64,000 nt of DNA, from contig CABFPE010000210.1 in assembly GCA_900660155.1 (NCBI GenBank), forward strand, positions 579,415-643,414, given 5' to 3'. Source of the DNA: Hofstenia miamia (taxonomy: Eukaryota; Xenacoelomorpha; Acoela; Hofsteniidae). Shown in pieces: positions 1 through 12,182 of the stretch. Position 1 is the first letter of the stretch, and every line of letters begins with the position of its first letter. A model generated the notes under the pieces. That model saw only the letters and a program-made list of their open reading frames with translations. It was not told the DNA's origin and searched no databases. The translations under genes and the position numbers were made by a program.

Positions 1-560
1 ATTCTGAGATATTCAAAACCTTGATTTTTAAACTCGTGAGGAATATTCTGGAGATTAACTATGGCATCAGTTGTTGAGGTATATGTTCTGAATCCGAATT
101 GGTCCATTTCCAAATTATGATGTTTCTCGGCAATAAAAAATTTCACAATTAATATTTCAAATACTCTAGAGAGAATTGCCATAATTGAAATAAGTCTTAA
201 TTTATTTATGTTGTAATTGTTTGGGGATAATATGTGATGTCTTCCACGAGATAGTTTATACTCTTAATGACAGACTAAGATTAAAGATGTGTTGCACAAC
301 GGGGGCCAATAAGTGGGCGTTTTCTTTAATTAGATAATACGGTAGATTGTCAAAGCCAGTGGCCTTTGCTCGGATGTTCTTTAGTTCTTAATAAACTTTA
401 CGCAAGGCAAAAGAATATTCTTTATTAGCATTTACAGGTAGCATAGGATTTGAGTTTTTTGTATTAGAGATATTAATGAAAATATTGTTTCATCTAGTTC
501 TGCATTAATTGGGATATTGACATTCCTTTTACGTACTGTATGTTTGTTCAAGTGTTAGCC
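1..560 (-). pseudogene. LINE reverse transcriptase, N-terminal fragment
   Basis: Translated on the minus strand, this stretch gives the start of a non-LTR retrotransposon reverse transcriptase, spread over shifted frames. Visible pieces are KATGFDNLPYYLIKENA (the usual G-x-D-x-x-P block), a following IFNLSLS, then LRLISIMAILSRVFE (the RPIS region) and MDQFGFR (the QFGFR block). The order and spacing are those of a LINE ORF2 between the endonuclease and motif A. Several stops and frame changes show it is dead. The catalytic part would lie left of the window. The family is sure; the clade is not determined. Confidence 0.75.
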
Positions 561-655
561 CCAGTCTTTTGAACCCTTATTTAGTTTCTTATTTGATATG
601 TTTTGCAAGATTGCATTTATCCCAAACCCACAATGCGTGCTATGTGCAATTTCAG

Positions 656-768
656 ATGTCGCGACTGGAGAATTCATTGAACGGCGCACCTCCATGAGAC
701 AAAACCGGGTTGCGGATTTAGAGCGAAAAAGAAAGAGGAGACTTCCAGCTATAAAGTGGAGCTTTCAG
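656..768 (+). other. Candidate internal exon, unknown gene
   Basis: This 113-bp stretch is richer in G+C than its surroundings. It is preceded by a good acceptor (aatttcag) and followed by a donor (cag|gttgag). It is open in one frame and encodes 37 residues, including the very basic LERKRKRRLPAIKW. I do not recognise it and see no partner exons. It could be a chance open frame next to the LINE remnant. Confidence 0.28.
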
Positions 769-1295
769 GTTGAGAATATTGTTCTTTAGTTATAAATGTT
801 TTAAAAAATTTTATATGATCTTTAAAAATTTTCAAAAATCCTCAGGCAGTTTAAGGTTAAATATTTGTCATTGTTTTTAATAGATTTACTTTGTTTCTAA
901 CAGGCATTTCAAGCCACTCATCATTCATCCTAGTACATGATGTAGTTAGGTGTGTACTGAGTAGGGTGTTTGATTTTATTTGTAGAGAAACTAAATTTAG
1001 TCAAAATATAACAGTGATCAACTTCAGAGCCCCCTTTTAATCTTTAGGAGTACAACCCTGAAAAAAGTATTGTAATCAGAATGGCTTCTGTATTTTTCCA
1101 TAATGAATAAAACATATACAAATTATTGATGATTTAATCTCCCTTGTATATTTAACAATGTGAAAATAAGAATTGCTATTAGTTTCTGCATTAAGTAAAT
1201 CATTTGAGAAGGAGGTCAAATGTCACTGCTTATCACTGTTAAAACAATTTGAGCTTCTTAATCAGATATCAAAAATATAAAGCTTTTACATTAAC

Positions 1296-2465
1296 ATGAA
1301 CAAACTTATGAAATTTCTTAGCATGATGATGTTTGTTATATTTTTTATCTTCTTTCACACATCAATGGCGTTGCAGACAGCAAAGTGCTCCAACTACATG
1401 GTTAGTAGATCTAAAGTATGCATGATAAATGAAAAAGTAGTTTGCAACATTACAGAAAGTTTTGTAAATATATATGGCATTGACAAAACTGCAAGTCTTG
1501 GACAAAACGATAAAATTCCCAAAATTGCAAATGGCAAAAGACTGATCTTAGAAAATCTTGAGGTGAAGGGCGATTTTCCTACAATTATGCATGATAACGT
1601 AGTTCTTAGAAATATAAATGCAGTTGACTTAAGAAAAGATTTCTTTTCATATGATGCACTGAAAGGAATTGAAATGCATATTATAAATTGTAACTTTAAA
1701 ATGCAAAATTTCTCCTACATTTCAAATATTTTCCGTTTCACAGCAAAAAGAGTCAAGATTGTAGTACTTCAATCTTCATTTAAAAATCTGAAAATTTTTT
1801 TATCTTTATTCAAATTTACAATCCAAAGCCGTATTGAGTTATTGTTTAGAAGTAATGTATTTACAGAAAATTATCTACCAACCGGCATAATTGATTTATA
1901 CCATCGACGGCAAACCGGTAAATATCTCTTCACATTTGAAAAAAATGAAATTAGTAAAAATGTTGCCTTATATTACAACCTTTTTGACTTACATTCAGCC
2001 AGTGGTAAGCTTAAAATTTTACAAAATACCTTTACGTCAAATGTAGCACAATCCATTTGGAATGTATATGAAGGAAGAAATTATTACCTGGACATTTTAG
2101 TAGCTAACAATATTTTTTTCAATAACACGTGTGACATTGGTATGAAATATTTTGGGAAACCCATTCGAATTGCAAATGAAACCTACACAAATAATACATT
2201 TCTAAGCTATTACTTGCTGAGCAAGAATGCATCAATAGCGAATTCTATTTTTGAGCTCAGCAACTTTACTCAAAAACCAAATTGTCCATTTATGAACATT
2301 AAGAAATTAGCAAATGTACAGTTCAATAATGTGACGATTTTGTTTGATGATGAGAAGTCAAAAAGTTTGTATGAAAAGCTTTGCATTGGAAACAACACTG
2401 ATAGTGAACTCACTCTTGATTGGAAAGAAGATGAATTGAAATGTCCTTTATGCCCATATCTCTAA
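1296..2465 (+). CDS. Secreted glycoprotein with beta-helix-like repeats, unknown
   Basis: This is an intact single-exon gene of 389 residues. Residues 1-25 form a classic signal peptide (basic start, then a Phe/Ile/Met-rich core, probable cut after SMA). The mature part has nine cysteines (31, 42, 50, 132, 279, 330, 363, 383, 386) and about nine N-glycosylation sequons (including N51, N138, N276, N294, N299, N311, N323, N345, N366). From about residue 80 it shows irregular 20-25 residue repeats in which Asn-Xaa-Phe/Ile turns recur (NNIFFNN, ILQNTFTSN, FEKNEIS). This resembles a right-handed parallel beta-helix. No membrane segment or GPI signal is seen at the C-terminus, which ends in a CPLCPYL motif. 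It is probably exported. The first ATG is chosen because the signal peptide starts there. A poly(A) signal follows at 2536. I do not recognise the family; the beta-helix reading is inference. Confidence 0.72.
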   Translation: MNKLMKFLSMMMFVIFFIFFHTSMALQTAKCSNYMVSRSKVCMINEKVVCNITESFVNIYGIDKTASLGQNDKIPKIANGKRLILENLEVKGDFPTIMHDNVVLRNINAVDLRKDFFSYDALKGIEMHIINCNFKMQNFSYISNIFRFTAKRVKIVVLQSSFKNLKIFLSLFKFTIQSRIELLFRSNVFTENYLPTGIIDLYHRRQTGKYLFTFEKNEISKNVALYYNLFDLHSASGKLKILQNTFTSNVAQSIWNVYEGRNYYLDILVANNIFFNNTCDIGMKYFGKPIRIANETYTNNTFLSYYLLSKNASIANSIFELSNFTQKPNCPFMNIKKLANVQFNNVTILFDDEKSKSLYEKLCIGNNTDSELTLDWKEDELKCPLCPYL

Positions 2466-2535
2466 GAAATTGAATGCTTTATTAGTCTACAAAGTTGAAT
2501 ATATCCGTTTGTATTTATAACACTTTGTAAGCAAC

Positions 2536-2541
2536 AATAAA
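2536..2541 (+). terminator. Poly(A) signal of the secreted-protein gene
   Basis: AATAAA lies about 70 bp after the stop codon at 2465 and is followed by a T-rich tract. The position fits a short 3' UTR. Confidence 0.5.
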
Positions 2542-3665
2542 TATTTTTTCAAGCTCAACTACCCCAATAACATTTTAAGTGACAGTTTGGAGACATTTCG
2601 TTATAAGGTTACAAAGTAGTTATTTCGAGTGAATTTGTTGCTGAAGTATCCTTTGTTTCCAAAATTCAATATTAAAATGGCTACAATACCTTCTTGGTTA
2701 CATTGTCTCCAAATGTTGCGAAAATGTTAACAACGTGTAGGTAATTCAGCTTAGTCATAAATAAATATTTTATCATTGAATACATGGCACAGCAGACGGT
2801 AACATTTGGTTTTTATATTGTTATGCATAGTCTGAGTAGAGCGCAAAGCCATAAATGAGAACTTATAGTGCCTAGTAATAGGCAGGGTGGCATTCTCAGG
2901 GGTCTCATGCGGACGGTGCTAATCTATGTATTTTTTTAAATCTTGGAGGAACGTGAGGTTCGCAAATGTTTTTTTAACATTATATAGATTGTTAAACAAG
3001 AGAGATTGCGTTCAAAGTAAATCATTAAATAAAAGTCATCTACATACATTTAATAGTTCCATGACTGTGAGTTTAGCATCATGAATAGCAAGTATATACA
3101 ATTTCGTCCACAATTGGTAATTTTCAGAAATTGATTTTTTCAGCAAGTTGCTGATGTAGTCTACATTTCCTTAGAAGCATCTTAAGCGCTATTGCGTTTT
3201 GATGTGGGTGCATGCAACTGGGTTGAAGTTAAATTTTAGCATCGTTGTAAGGGTATGAATTATTTGAAATTAACTAGGAAAACTAATATTAGCTGTTCGA
3301 AACAGTATTAAAAATATTCAAAATATAACGTGACTTGCTGCTTTTTATCTTGTTCTTTATGAAAGCCAATTAGTTGAGAGCAAGGGTGGATGTGAGTTGA
3401 ATATATCCGGGCAGGTTGCTGGTGAGGGTTGGGCATTTTTTTAAAAAATTTGCGGGTGTGGGTTGTAAATAATTTCATTGGCCATCATCAACACATTAGC
3501 ATGGAGCAGCGTCCCATAATTGCAACTTTCATTCATTGAATAACATTCAAATTACATGTTACATGTTACATGAGAAGAATGCACAGTACGTTGATTTCCG
3601 ATGTGAAAACTTAAATGAATTAGGATTCAATCGTTCATTCATACAATGATACAATATACAATTGT
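2542..3665. other. Intergenic, nothing recognised
   Basis: There is no convincing coding sequence or RNA gene. Around 3360-3480 there is an imperfect G/T-rich stretch (ggtgtgggttg type), which recurs in similar form at 4200-4400 and, on the other strand, near 60480-60560. This suggests worn copies of one dispersed repeat. Confidence 0.4.
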
Positions 3666-3666
3666 G

Positions 3667-3709
<43 letters not shown>

Positions 3710-3735
3710 ATAGATTTATATATATATATATATTT
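3666..3735. repeat. AAAT and AT microsatellite
   Basis: About eleven AAAT units (3666-3711) are followed, after a short interruption, by an AT run (about 3716-3735). Confidence 0.95.
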
Positions 3736-6113
3736 AAGCAACAGTATTATTATCTAATGAATACTTCATTTGATCGAGAAGATTAACAAATAAATATATT
3801 TTTCAAATTAAAATTTAATAAACCGTAATTAATGTAGCGATGTTATTGTGTCACTTTTTAAGATTGTGTTCATTACAATAATAAATTACCATGCAATTCT
3901 TCCTTTTCATTTTGAAGTTTGTTTGAGATATGTGTAAACACATACTGTAGAACATAATGCATTACATGTAAAATGGAAAATTCGATGGTATGTCAAGTAT
4001 TATATTCTGCTACATTTGGAAATGACAAACTGATACTTCAGTATCATGTCAATGTCTTGTGCAGATGAAAATGCTACAACACAAGCGGACACTAACTTAA
4101 CAACTACATGGTAGAAATCCCTGATCGTGTGTAAGCTGAACAGTTGCCTACATTGCAATATAATATATTTTCTATAGGTCAACTACTATTTTCTAGTTAA
4201 GGACGCGGTTATTTTGCTTAATTGTGGAGGGGGAGGGGTGCGGTACTAGTATGATTTTTGTTGCCGTTGTGAGTATGAGTTGGGTAAAGATTTTTTGAAA
4301 ATCTGTCGGTGTGAGTTGGGTTGGATATGAAACAGAATTGCAAGTGGGTCTGCAAGTTTGCCGGGTTGCCGGATCACGTATTATTTGGTGGGCCAGCTGT
4401 GTCAATTTTTTGCTTAAGGTCATATTTAAAGAAACAAATGATTGATATAAATTACACAAAGAGGCTTATTATTTCATAATCATTGAATTACACCATTATA
4501 CGAAATATTTTCTTGCTACGAAAAATTTCTGTTGTACGATGACGTACGGAAATTGATTTCCCTTGCTATCTTAATTCATGGCATAAAAAATATTTTTAGT
4601 GATTGCTTTAAGTTCTACAGTCACGAAATCTTTCTAAAAGATGAAGCAATGTGCATTGTAGTTCTGCTTTTCTTCCAAGGAAATGGTTGTTATATTTTGG
4701 GGCAATTTGCATTTTATTCGCACACATATGTGAGAAGGCATAGAAAAAAGTATTTTTGGCGTGTTCTCTAAATTGGTCTGCATTTTTCTATCATTACGAA
4801 ATCTTCCTGTATGTTAGAGCAATTTGTACTGTAGGGCTGCATTTTTTAAGGAAATATTTGATAGATTTTGGGACTTCATATGCCCCATGAATTTTCTGAG
4901 ACATCTAAAAAATGTTTATTTGGCATAAACCATAGAAAAAATTATTTTTCCGGACTTCCTTTAATGGAATCTGATTGCATGTTACAAAGAGGCTCTAAAT
5001 TAATCCATTTCATGTCAATTACTCACTGCGATTTTAGAGGGATAATATATTTTCTCAATAGTTGACGAAGTATTTATAAAGAGTGTAGTCTATTTTTAGA
5101 GAAGCATTGCACTATGAGCTAACTACAGAATTTAAGGTGATGAAGTTCTCCTTCCAGACAAGGGCGTAGCAATGGGGTGTCGACAAGGGCTGAGTGGCTT
5201 CCCCCGCTGCTACCTGCGGGTAGGGCTGATATGGGTACCAATGCTAATGGGTAGAAAGTAAAACTAGTAAACCATGAGCATAATGCAAAAAATTAATCAC
5301 TTCATATGGGAACCTTAGTAACAAGTTTGTCCTTAATTGATTAAATACGCCCTGAAACGTTTTATTATTGTTATACTTGAGTATAGTTTTTGTTTCTGAC
5401 CAATCTTAAAGTGTTTTTGAGGTATAGCAATCACTTAGGGTGTAGGTATTTTCTCAATTCACATTAAAATAGGCTTTCCTTAATTACAAAAAATGGAATA
5501 AAATTTCTACACCTGTATTTATGTTTTCATTTTATATCATAATGTTACTAATAAATAAATGTGTAATAGCAACAGGATTGGTCGTAGAAGATTTTGAATG
5601 GGGGAGGGGCTTCAATTTTTTATTTATTTTATAAAATGATTATATATTTGCAATCCCAATAACAAATTTTGGTGACATTAACGAAACTAGTGGTGACAAA
5701 TTAACAAAGCATTTAGGCAACAATGGTACCTTTTTGTTTCGTTTTTTTTGTAATGAAAATTAACCAAAATGTCTCGTAACCAGAATGTTTCACTATTTAG
5801 TTTTGAAAACTACCCAATTCTTTTGTCTTTTAGTTTTGTAGGGCAACCTTTTATATTAATGAACATTGTACTCAAAATTATGACAAAAACACGAATGCAT
5901 AAAATGTAATAAATTAAAATGTCGAATATGTGCCTGCCATTCATGTACTGAAATAGGAAAAATTGATATTATCAAGACTAAAAGGCATAGTCTGATAAAA
6001 TTTGACGAAAATTGATAATTATCTGGAACTGAAAAATCCACTTTAGAAATATTAAAATAACCGATGAAACTACTAGTTATTATGTACTTCTATCTGTTGA
6101 GAAAACAAGAGCA
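3736..6113. other. Intergenic with worn repeats
   Basis: No gene is recognised. At about 4580, 4737 and 4922 the same phrase (ggcata, A-run, tattttt) recurs with similar downstream text (acgaaatctt, caatttg, ggaaat). This indicates a strongly diverged tandem repeat of roughly 160-190 bp. A short GC-rich patch at 5160-5235 may be a transposon end. CG dinucleotides are normal here, in contrast to the DNA that follows. Confidence 0.4.
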
Positions 6114-6832
6114 TGTTCATTCCCTAGGTTAACAAGTATTAAGAGAACAAGTTAATTCCAAACTTCTTACAGAATTAGGTCTCTGGCCAAAGCAATGAAT
6201 CATGTCCAACACCTAATTCTCAGCTCATTTTAGATTAGAGAAAATACAACAATTATAGCAAACCACACTTCCTAACTGTATTCATCCTTATACATAATAC
6301 CTACTATCACTCAGACTAAAGGGGTCAAACCGTGTGACCATTTAAAGCCTCAGGTTATCTTACCTTTTGCCCAAAGTGACACCCTAAGCATTGATTATAC
6401 TGATTAAATACATAATAAAAATAAATATAATAAGAAATAATAAATGGGCAATTGGTAAAAAGTCTGTTATCTGAAAAATGCTAAAATAAAAGGTTAATCA
6501 AATATACAGTTGGGGAAATTTATAATAGCAAAAGCAACTAGAATCTAGGGTAGCAAAATTTAAATTAACAGAATTCACACTTTCTGCGTATTTACAAATG
6601 GTAGCAAACAATAAACTCACTTATTATCAGATGGTGAGTAATAGCAGAACAAATTAGCAAATGATACTGTGATGTCTGATTTTTAAATTACACAAACAAA
6701 ATGGATTCCATTTACAAGTGACCAATCAAAATACAAAGGGATATTAAATCATTAGTTGTACAATGACTATCATCAAATATTATTAAATCGACACAAATTG
6801 TCATTTTACAAATCTGATGCAAATATACTACA
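6114..6832 (-). repeat. LTR, 3' copy of the gypsy element
   Basis: It aligns with 10120-10362 at both ends: the block from TGTTCATTCC through the aattccaaac region, and the block from gtctgattttt through ATATACTACA. About 450 bp in the middle have no counterpart in the other copy. Confidence 0.65.
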
Positions 6833-6882
6833 CACCCACCCAGCTCAGACTAGGATCCATGATGCATATGTTGGCGTCTTCT

Positions 6883-8701
6883 TCAAAAAAATTTCTGAGT
6901 CTGAACGATATCAGCTGCATTGGTATCATTCCATGATGTTGTAGAGAGCACCATACTAGAGCAAAGTAGTGAACACATAGTCTTGAGTTCACTTGTAGAA
7001 CGATTTTTAAAAATAATGTTTTTGGTGTATTGGAGTCTATATGATATCACGTCAGATTGATGAATGTAGTTTATCTTTTCATGGAAGATAGATGAACATT
7101 TCTGGTAAAGTTGTAAACCTTTAATAGCAATCATAAGTGTTAATTTAGCATCAAAATCAGAATTGTGAGCTAGCATTGTATCAATATCAGAGTTTGGATA
7201 TAAGTCTTGAAAAGTTATAAAAAGATTGTGAGATTCTTTTTTTCTTTGAAAAACAAAGACATATTGTTGGTGACATCTTCTGAGAATAAAGATTTACTAG
7301 AATAGCTTTTGTTCTTTAAGTTGAATGATATTTCCAAATTGGATATTGCTGACTCTACAGAGGAGTAGTAATGTAGTGATGGCGCTTTAATTTCAATGTC
7401 TGGCCATGTTTCATCTTTTAATTGTTCACCTTTAATGTCATTCCAGTAGTTGTTTAATTCTCATATGGTACGTAGCATCTGATAATTGCATAGTGATTCA
7501 AATGGATACTTTGCCTAAATTTATCAGTTGGTTAGTCATGTTAAGTATTTCTGCAGCTTGAGCAAATAGACATAAATTGATTGCCAGTCATGTGTCAACA
7601 ATGAGGCAAATAGCTGGCAGTTTGTTGTTCATCATAATATCTGTGTACAGCATTTTTGATATGCTATCATCACTATAATCATTGTTGAGGACAATATATT
7701 TGTCAAAGTGAATGACAAAAAAGTTTTCACCAGTATGTTCTAAAGTTTCAAAGAATTCCAGAGTAATTAAGAGTTCGTGTTTGATGTAACTAAAAGACAG
7801 TGTGACATTATTCTTCATGGCTAGTGTGCTAAATTTTTCCAAATGTTTGTGGAGGTTAGGTAAAGAAATGTCTTTCTCATGAATAAAGTAAACAATTTGT
7901 AGGGATTTGTAATCAGTATTTAATGATTCAATAAGTTCAATTTTAGGTAAGTGTATGAGAAGCTGTTGCAAGTTTTTAATGTTGAAATTTTCATCAAAAG
8001 AAGGATGAATTTAGCATTTAAGTAACATCTTTCAAATGTTTTCACCATAGTGTGCTCATAAAGTAGTAAAGCATTGCAATGAGCTTGTTTGTAAGAGTCT
8101 ATAGTGAAGGGTAACACATTTGCAGAGGGAGTAGAATTTCTATAGGCTAAAAGAGTTTATATGTGTTCCTTGATTTCAGCAGAGGTATTTTGATCAACAA
8201 TATAGAGAGCTTTCTTCATAGGTTTGAAATAGGGGTGCAATAATTCGCCTTCAATAGAAGTAAATTTTTCCAATCTACAAATATTTATAACAGTTTTAGA
8301 GTTGGTTGAGGATGCAGATGAGTCTGAGTCTGGGCAAGGTCGATTAATGTAAGACACTCAAACATCTGTAAGAGGTGAGGAATCCAGAATTTTATGCTTA
8401 ACGCCCACACTTGTGGTTCCTGGTGCAGGGGGGTGGAAAGGTGCAAATGAGGTTGACTGAATACTGGTCCCTCCTGCTTCATGAACCATATGTGTATAAG
8501 AGACAGGTATGGGCCTTGCAGTCTCAGTGGAAACAGAAACATTTGAATCCTCTGTTGAAATTGAGAAGCATCCGATTCAGTGCTCCCAGACCCTGCATCT
8601 GATGATGTAGGGGACTGGTATGATTTTTTCTGTTTGACATGGCACCTGGATAGAGAGGAGGTAGTCTGACTTGCCTTTGGTGGTGTGTGTTGTTGTTTCA
8701 T
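6883..8701 (-). pseudogene. Broken ORF in the env position of the gypsy element
   Basis: Downstream of the integrase on the minus strand, several open stretches follow one another in shifting frames: 8701-8285 (Ser/Thr/Pro-rich start), 8357-8157, 8117-7920, 7971-7588 and 7176-6883. Together they look like one protein of several hundred residues broken by a few frameshifts and stops. The position after the integrase is where env or an accessory ORF sits in some Ty3/gypsy elements. I see no clear signal peptide, membrane anchor or fusion-type segment, so I do not call it an envelope. Part of the apparent frame around 8488-8506 comes from an adapter-like sequence and should not be trusted. Confidence 0.45.
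8488..8506 (+). other. Tn5/Nextera mosaic-end-like sequence (probable adapter artefact)
   Basis: This site matches 18 of the 19 bases of the Tn5 transposase mosaic end used in Nextera libraries; the one difference is the second base. It sits in the middle of the gypsy element with no Tn5 transposase or second end nearby. The likely reading is library adapter left in a read, perhaps at a chimeric join, and carried into the assembly. Confidence 0.8.
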
Positions 8702-8949
8702 ACCTAAACAAATGTTAAAAATCTAGTTCCCAATCTTGGGAAATATAATTATGATTAGGATTTCTAGTTGTACGTTTTGGTAAAATTCTAGATGGTACAT
8801 TTATATCAAATTGTACAGGTTCATCAAAAGATTCCTCTTGTACACTTTCAACATCATATACGTCGTAGAAATTAGCTACACCATTATCAATACATTTTAA
8901 TTCATTAAAATGGTCTAATTTAACATTCTCAATGTCTTTAATAGTTTTG

Positions 8950-10060
8950 GAAATGAACTATTTTACCAGAGTTTAATTTATAGTTATTATCAGGTAATAC
9001 TTTGACAATCTCATAAAGGCCTTGCCATTTATGTGCCAATTTCCGAACTTGATGTTTGTCTGTGGTATTTCCAGATATAAAAACATAAACTTTATCTCCA
9101 ATAGAGTGATGTTTTCTATAAATCTTTTTGTTAAAATTTCATTTCTGATGAATAGCACTCTTTTTCTTATTGTGAATCATAGTTTCATGTGTAGACATTA
9201 AAATGCCTTTAAGATTTAAATTTATTTAAATAAATATATTTATTTATCAGTAGAGTTTTTAGAATAGCTTTTAAATAGAATCAATAGTGAAGCAATGGCT
9301 TTGTGACCAAAAATAGCTTTGTATGGTGAAATGCCAGTAATGGTATGAACAGACGTATTATAATAAAATTCTACTTTCTTAATAATTTTACTCCAATTTT
9401 TACCTCCTATACATGATGTTAATGCTCTAATTAATTTTATTAGAGTGCAAATAGTTCTTTCAGCCATACCATTTGCTTGTGGATGATAAACTGTTATGTG
9501 TTCATATAGAATTTCTAGCTGAGACATTAATTCAGAGAACTGAACAATTTGATCCATTATTATTTGTGACATAGGGCCAATGGTTAATATCCATTTGTGA
9601 ACAATGATATTCGTGATTTGCTTAGCTTTAATTAAATCTGTAGGTATAATTTTACATTATTTAGTGAAATTGTCAACCATATCTACAACATATTGAAAAT
9701 TTTCGTCATCATTTGATAATTGTTCAATGTCAATGTGAATGATTTCATTAGGTTTGTCAGCAATAATCTTTTGAAGTTCTGTATGTTGTTCTGGAAAGTG
9801 ATCTTTATTGGTTATTAAACAAATTATACATTTATCAATAATGTCAAGAACCACTTTTTGCAAATTAGTTACTATAGAACATGCATTTACAGTTTTTTCT
9901 GTTTGCAGAATGCCCAAATAACTGTTTTCATGAATTTTTGATATTAGATCATATTGATAATACTCAGGAATAGAAATCGAATTGTTTTTAGATTTAGTGA
10001 ACAGTAAACCTTGAGATGTGAGCTACCAATTTTATTTATTGTAATAGTGAGAAGCTATGG
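8950..10060 (-). pseudogene. Ty3/gypsy integrase
   Basis: Read on the minus strand, the order is that of a retroviral-type integrase. First comes a pre-integrase stretch and a zinc-binding region (KIHENSYLG with one His replaced, then the C-x-x-C pair CIIC). Next are the catalytic core starts IIHIDIEQL and VVDMVDNFTK (Asp). Then comes HPQANGMAERTI, with the catalytic Glu, followed by YNTSVHTITGISPYKAIFG. Last is the C-terminal GPY/F-type block (GDKVYVF, then KWQGLYEIVKVL). In life it would join element DNA to the genome in the nucleus. A stop after the second Asp block, and frame changes near 9590 and 9170, inactivate it. Confidence 0.85.
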
Positions 10061-10119
10061 GATCTAAAATTGTGTCGGGCATGGTAACTTTATTGATAAT
10101 TTGTTTTAAAACAAGAGCA

Positions 10120-10362
10120 TGTTCATTCCATAGTTAAGAAGAATTCAGAGAACAAGTTAATTCCAAACGTCTTCTTACAGAAATTAGCAAACAATATTGC
10201 AATGTCTGATTTTTAAATTACTCCAACAAACTGGATTCCTTGTACAAGTGACCAATCAAAATACAAAGGGATATTAAATCATTTGTTGTACAATTACCAT
10301 CATCAAGTATTATTACATTGACAAATATTGTCATTTTACAAATCAGATGCCAATATACTACA
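10120..10362 (-). repeat. LTR, 5' copy of the gypsy element (deleted)
   Basis: It shares both ends with 6114-6832 but lacks the middle. It lies upstream of the integrase on the coding strand. No clear primer-binding site starting TGG was found next to it. Confidence 0.6.
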
Positions 10363-12182
10363 ATATGCAGGCTTATGCAATGTAATTCCAACATAATCAC
10401 ATTCATTTAATGTGAATTTTCTCTATACTTAGAAAATATTACAAAATTACATACACTGTTGGTTTCCAAATGCTGATCAATTAAGAATACATAATCATAT
10501 TTTGCAAATGCATAGAAATATAAGTGTAAATTTTACCAAAAAGAAGATGAAAGTTGAAAATTATATTGTAAGCAATGGTTAATGTCCGTCTGAAATTAGA
10601 ATCATCCACAAATGAAATGTTGTTGCAAGAAACACTTCTTTGGCAATTGTTCTTGGTGCACATTTGTAAAATAATCAATAAATTCATGGTATCTAAAAAA
10701 TGCAAATTTACTATTAAAAAATTGAATTTACCCTTAACTACATTTTTCCTGTTTGATTTAAGTTGAAGCCATTTACCGTCTTGTTGAAAATTATAATATT
10801 CTTAAATAAATTTTCAATTAAGATTTAATTGAAAGTTCTAAATTATGCAGTAATATACATGTGCATATGAAAAATGTATAGCTAATTGATCAGCATTTCT
10901 TGCTAGTTTTGCGACTTCAGCTGTGTCATTGAATCTAAATAAACTTAATCTTTAAAAAATAGATCAGCATAGGTTAATTGCATACAAGAAGTAGAGTGAA
11001 CCAAAATTCTGCATGCTACTTGGAGAGCAAGCATATACTCCCAAAAATCTTTTTTAGTAGTCCACAGAATAAAACTGGTGCAAGATACTAAAACAGATAT
11101 ATTACAGCAACTCAAATAATTAAGGTGCATATTTAAAGTTCAAACAAAAGACTTCTATGTTGCCTTAAATTTTTATATAGTGTTAGTCACATTACCAAGG
11201 GTGTACTGCTTCTGAGAAAAGGGTGGGAGGGACGCAAATATTGTCTTTTGCAAAATGACTGTAATCACAGACTTGAGATTTGCAGTAATGAAACTCAGGC
11301 AAAAATGCACTTCAATGCAGGCTTGAATTTGTTTATGTCTGTCTAGAAACAATATGCAGGCAGTCTTAATTTAGACAGCAATTAGTTCATGTAAGAATAT
11401 AAATTGCATCTAATAATGAATTTTTATTGTAGAATTGGAGATGCTTGTAAGAAATCAGATTAAAATCAACAAAAGCATAACCTTCAAATCAAGGGAAGAG
11501 TACATTGATTTACTAAATTATGCAAGACTTGAAGCAGTGATTTTGTCTGTTGATAGGGGTTTCAGACTGAAGATGTTATAATACCTACTTGAAAGACGTT
11601 GAAATTTGAATAATTTATTCAAGATAACTGGAGAAAGATGGGGGTTTGATATCAGAGTTTGAGGTTTTGAATAAAGTAATGAAAGTGTGAAAAACAATAG
11701 AAAAATAGAAAAAGGAAAATTATTGAATTGGAAAGAAGTTTTATTGGCTGACATTGGAACCTGAAATATGTAATAAATTTGAACATAGAATGACTGGGTT
11801 CATGAGTGGCATGTAATATTTTAAATATTGTTTTGCCAAAAATAAAAATTCAAATTTCACACAATTCCTATTGTTTAATCTCCTGATGAGATACCTATGG
11901 GAAATTTAACTTTTTTTATCTTAATGAATCTATGTGTGCAGTTTAAGCATAGAAATGAAAATAATTTAATGTGCAACCATGAATGAAACATAAATTGCAA
12001 TGTAAACAATTTGTTTTCATATAACTACAGCAATATGGGCATTTTGTTTTTATCTATATAGAAACAATAGAATAGCAGAATAACACAAAGAATGGCAACA
12101 CATGTGTATGAATTTAGTCAACAATTATCTAATGAATTTTGGTCAAATTTACTGGCTCCTTACAACATCTTGGAAGGCTTAC

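Larger units (their letters stand above)
6114..10362 (-). mobile_element. Ty3/gypsy LTR retrotransposon, internally deleted
   Basis: Similar sequence in direct orientation bounds this element at 6114-6832 and 10120-10362. On the minus strand each copy starts TGTAGTATAT and ends in CA, as LTRs do. Inside, on the minus strand, lie an integrase (about 10060-8950) and then a broken long ORF (8701-6883). Only about 60 bp separate the right LTR from the pre-integrase text, so gag, protease, reverse transcriptase and RNase H are missing. Everything is interrupted by stops and shifts, so this is a dead deletion derivative. The exact LTR edges are uncertain, because some similarity (aaaacaagagca) extends past the TG at the left edges. 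Confidence 0.75.

Noticed and set aside
1276-1281. TATA box of the secreted-protein gene
   Set aside because: TATAAA is only about 15 bp before the ATG, too close for a promoter with a usual 5' UTR.
3559-3741. ORF with Tyr/Leu/Phe/Ile repeats
   Set aside because: It is the translation of the AAAT/AT microsatellite.
8488-8506. A real Tn5-like insertion
   Set aside because: No transposase, second end or 9-bp target duplication; adapter carry-over explains it better.
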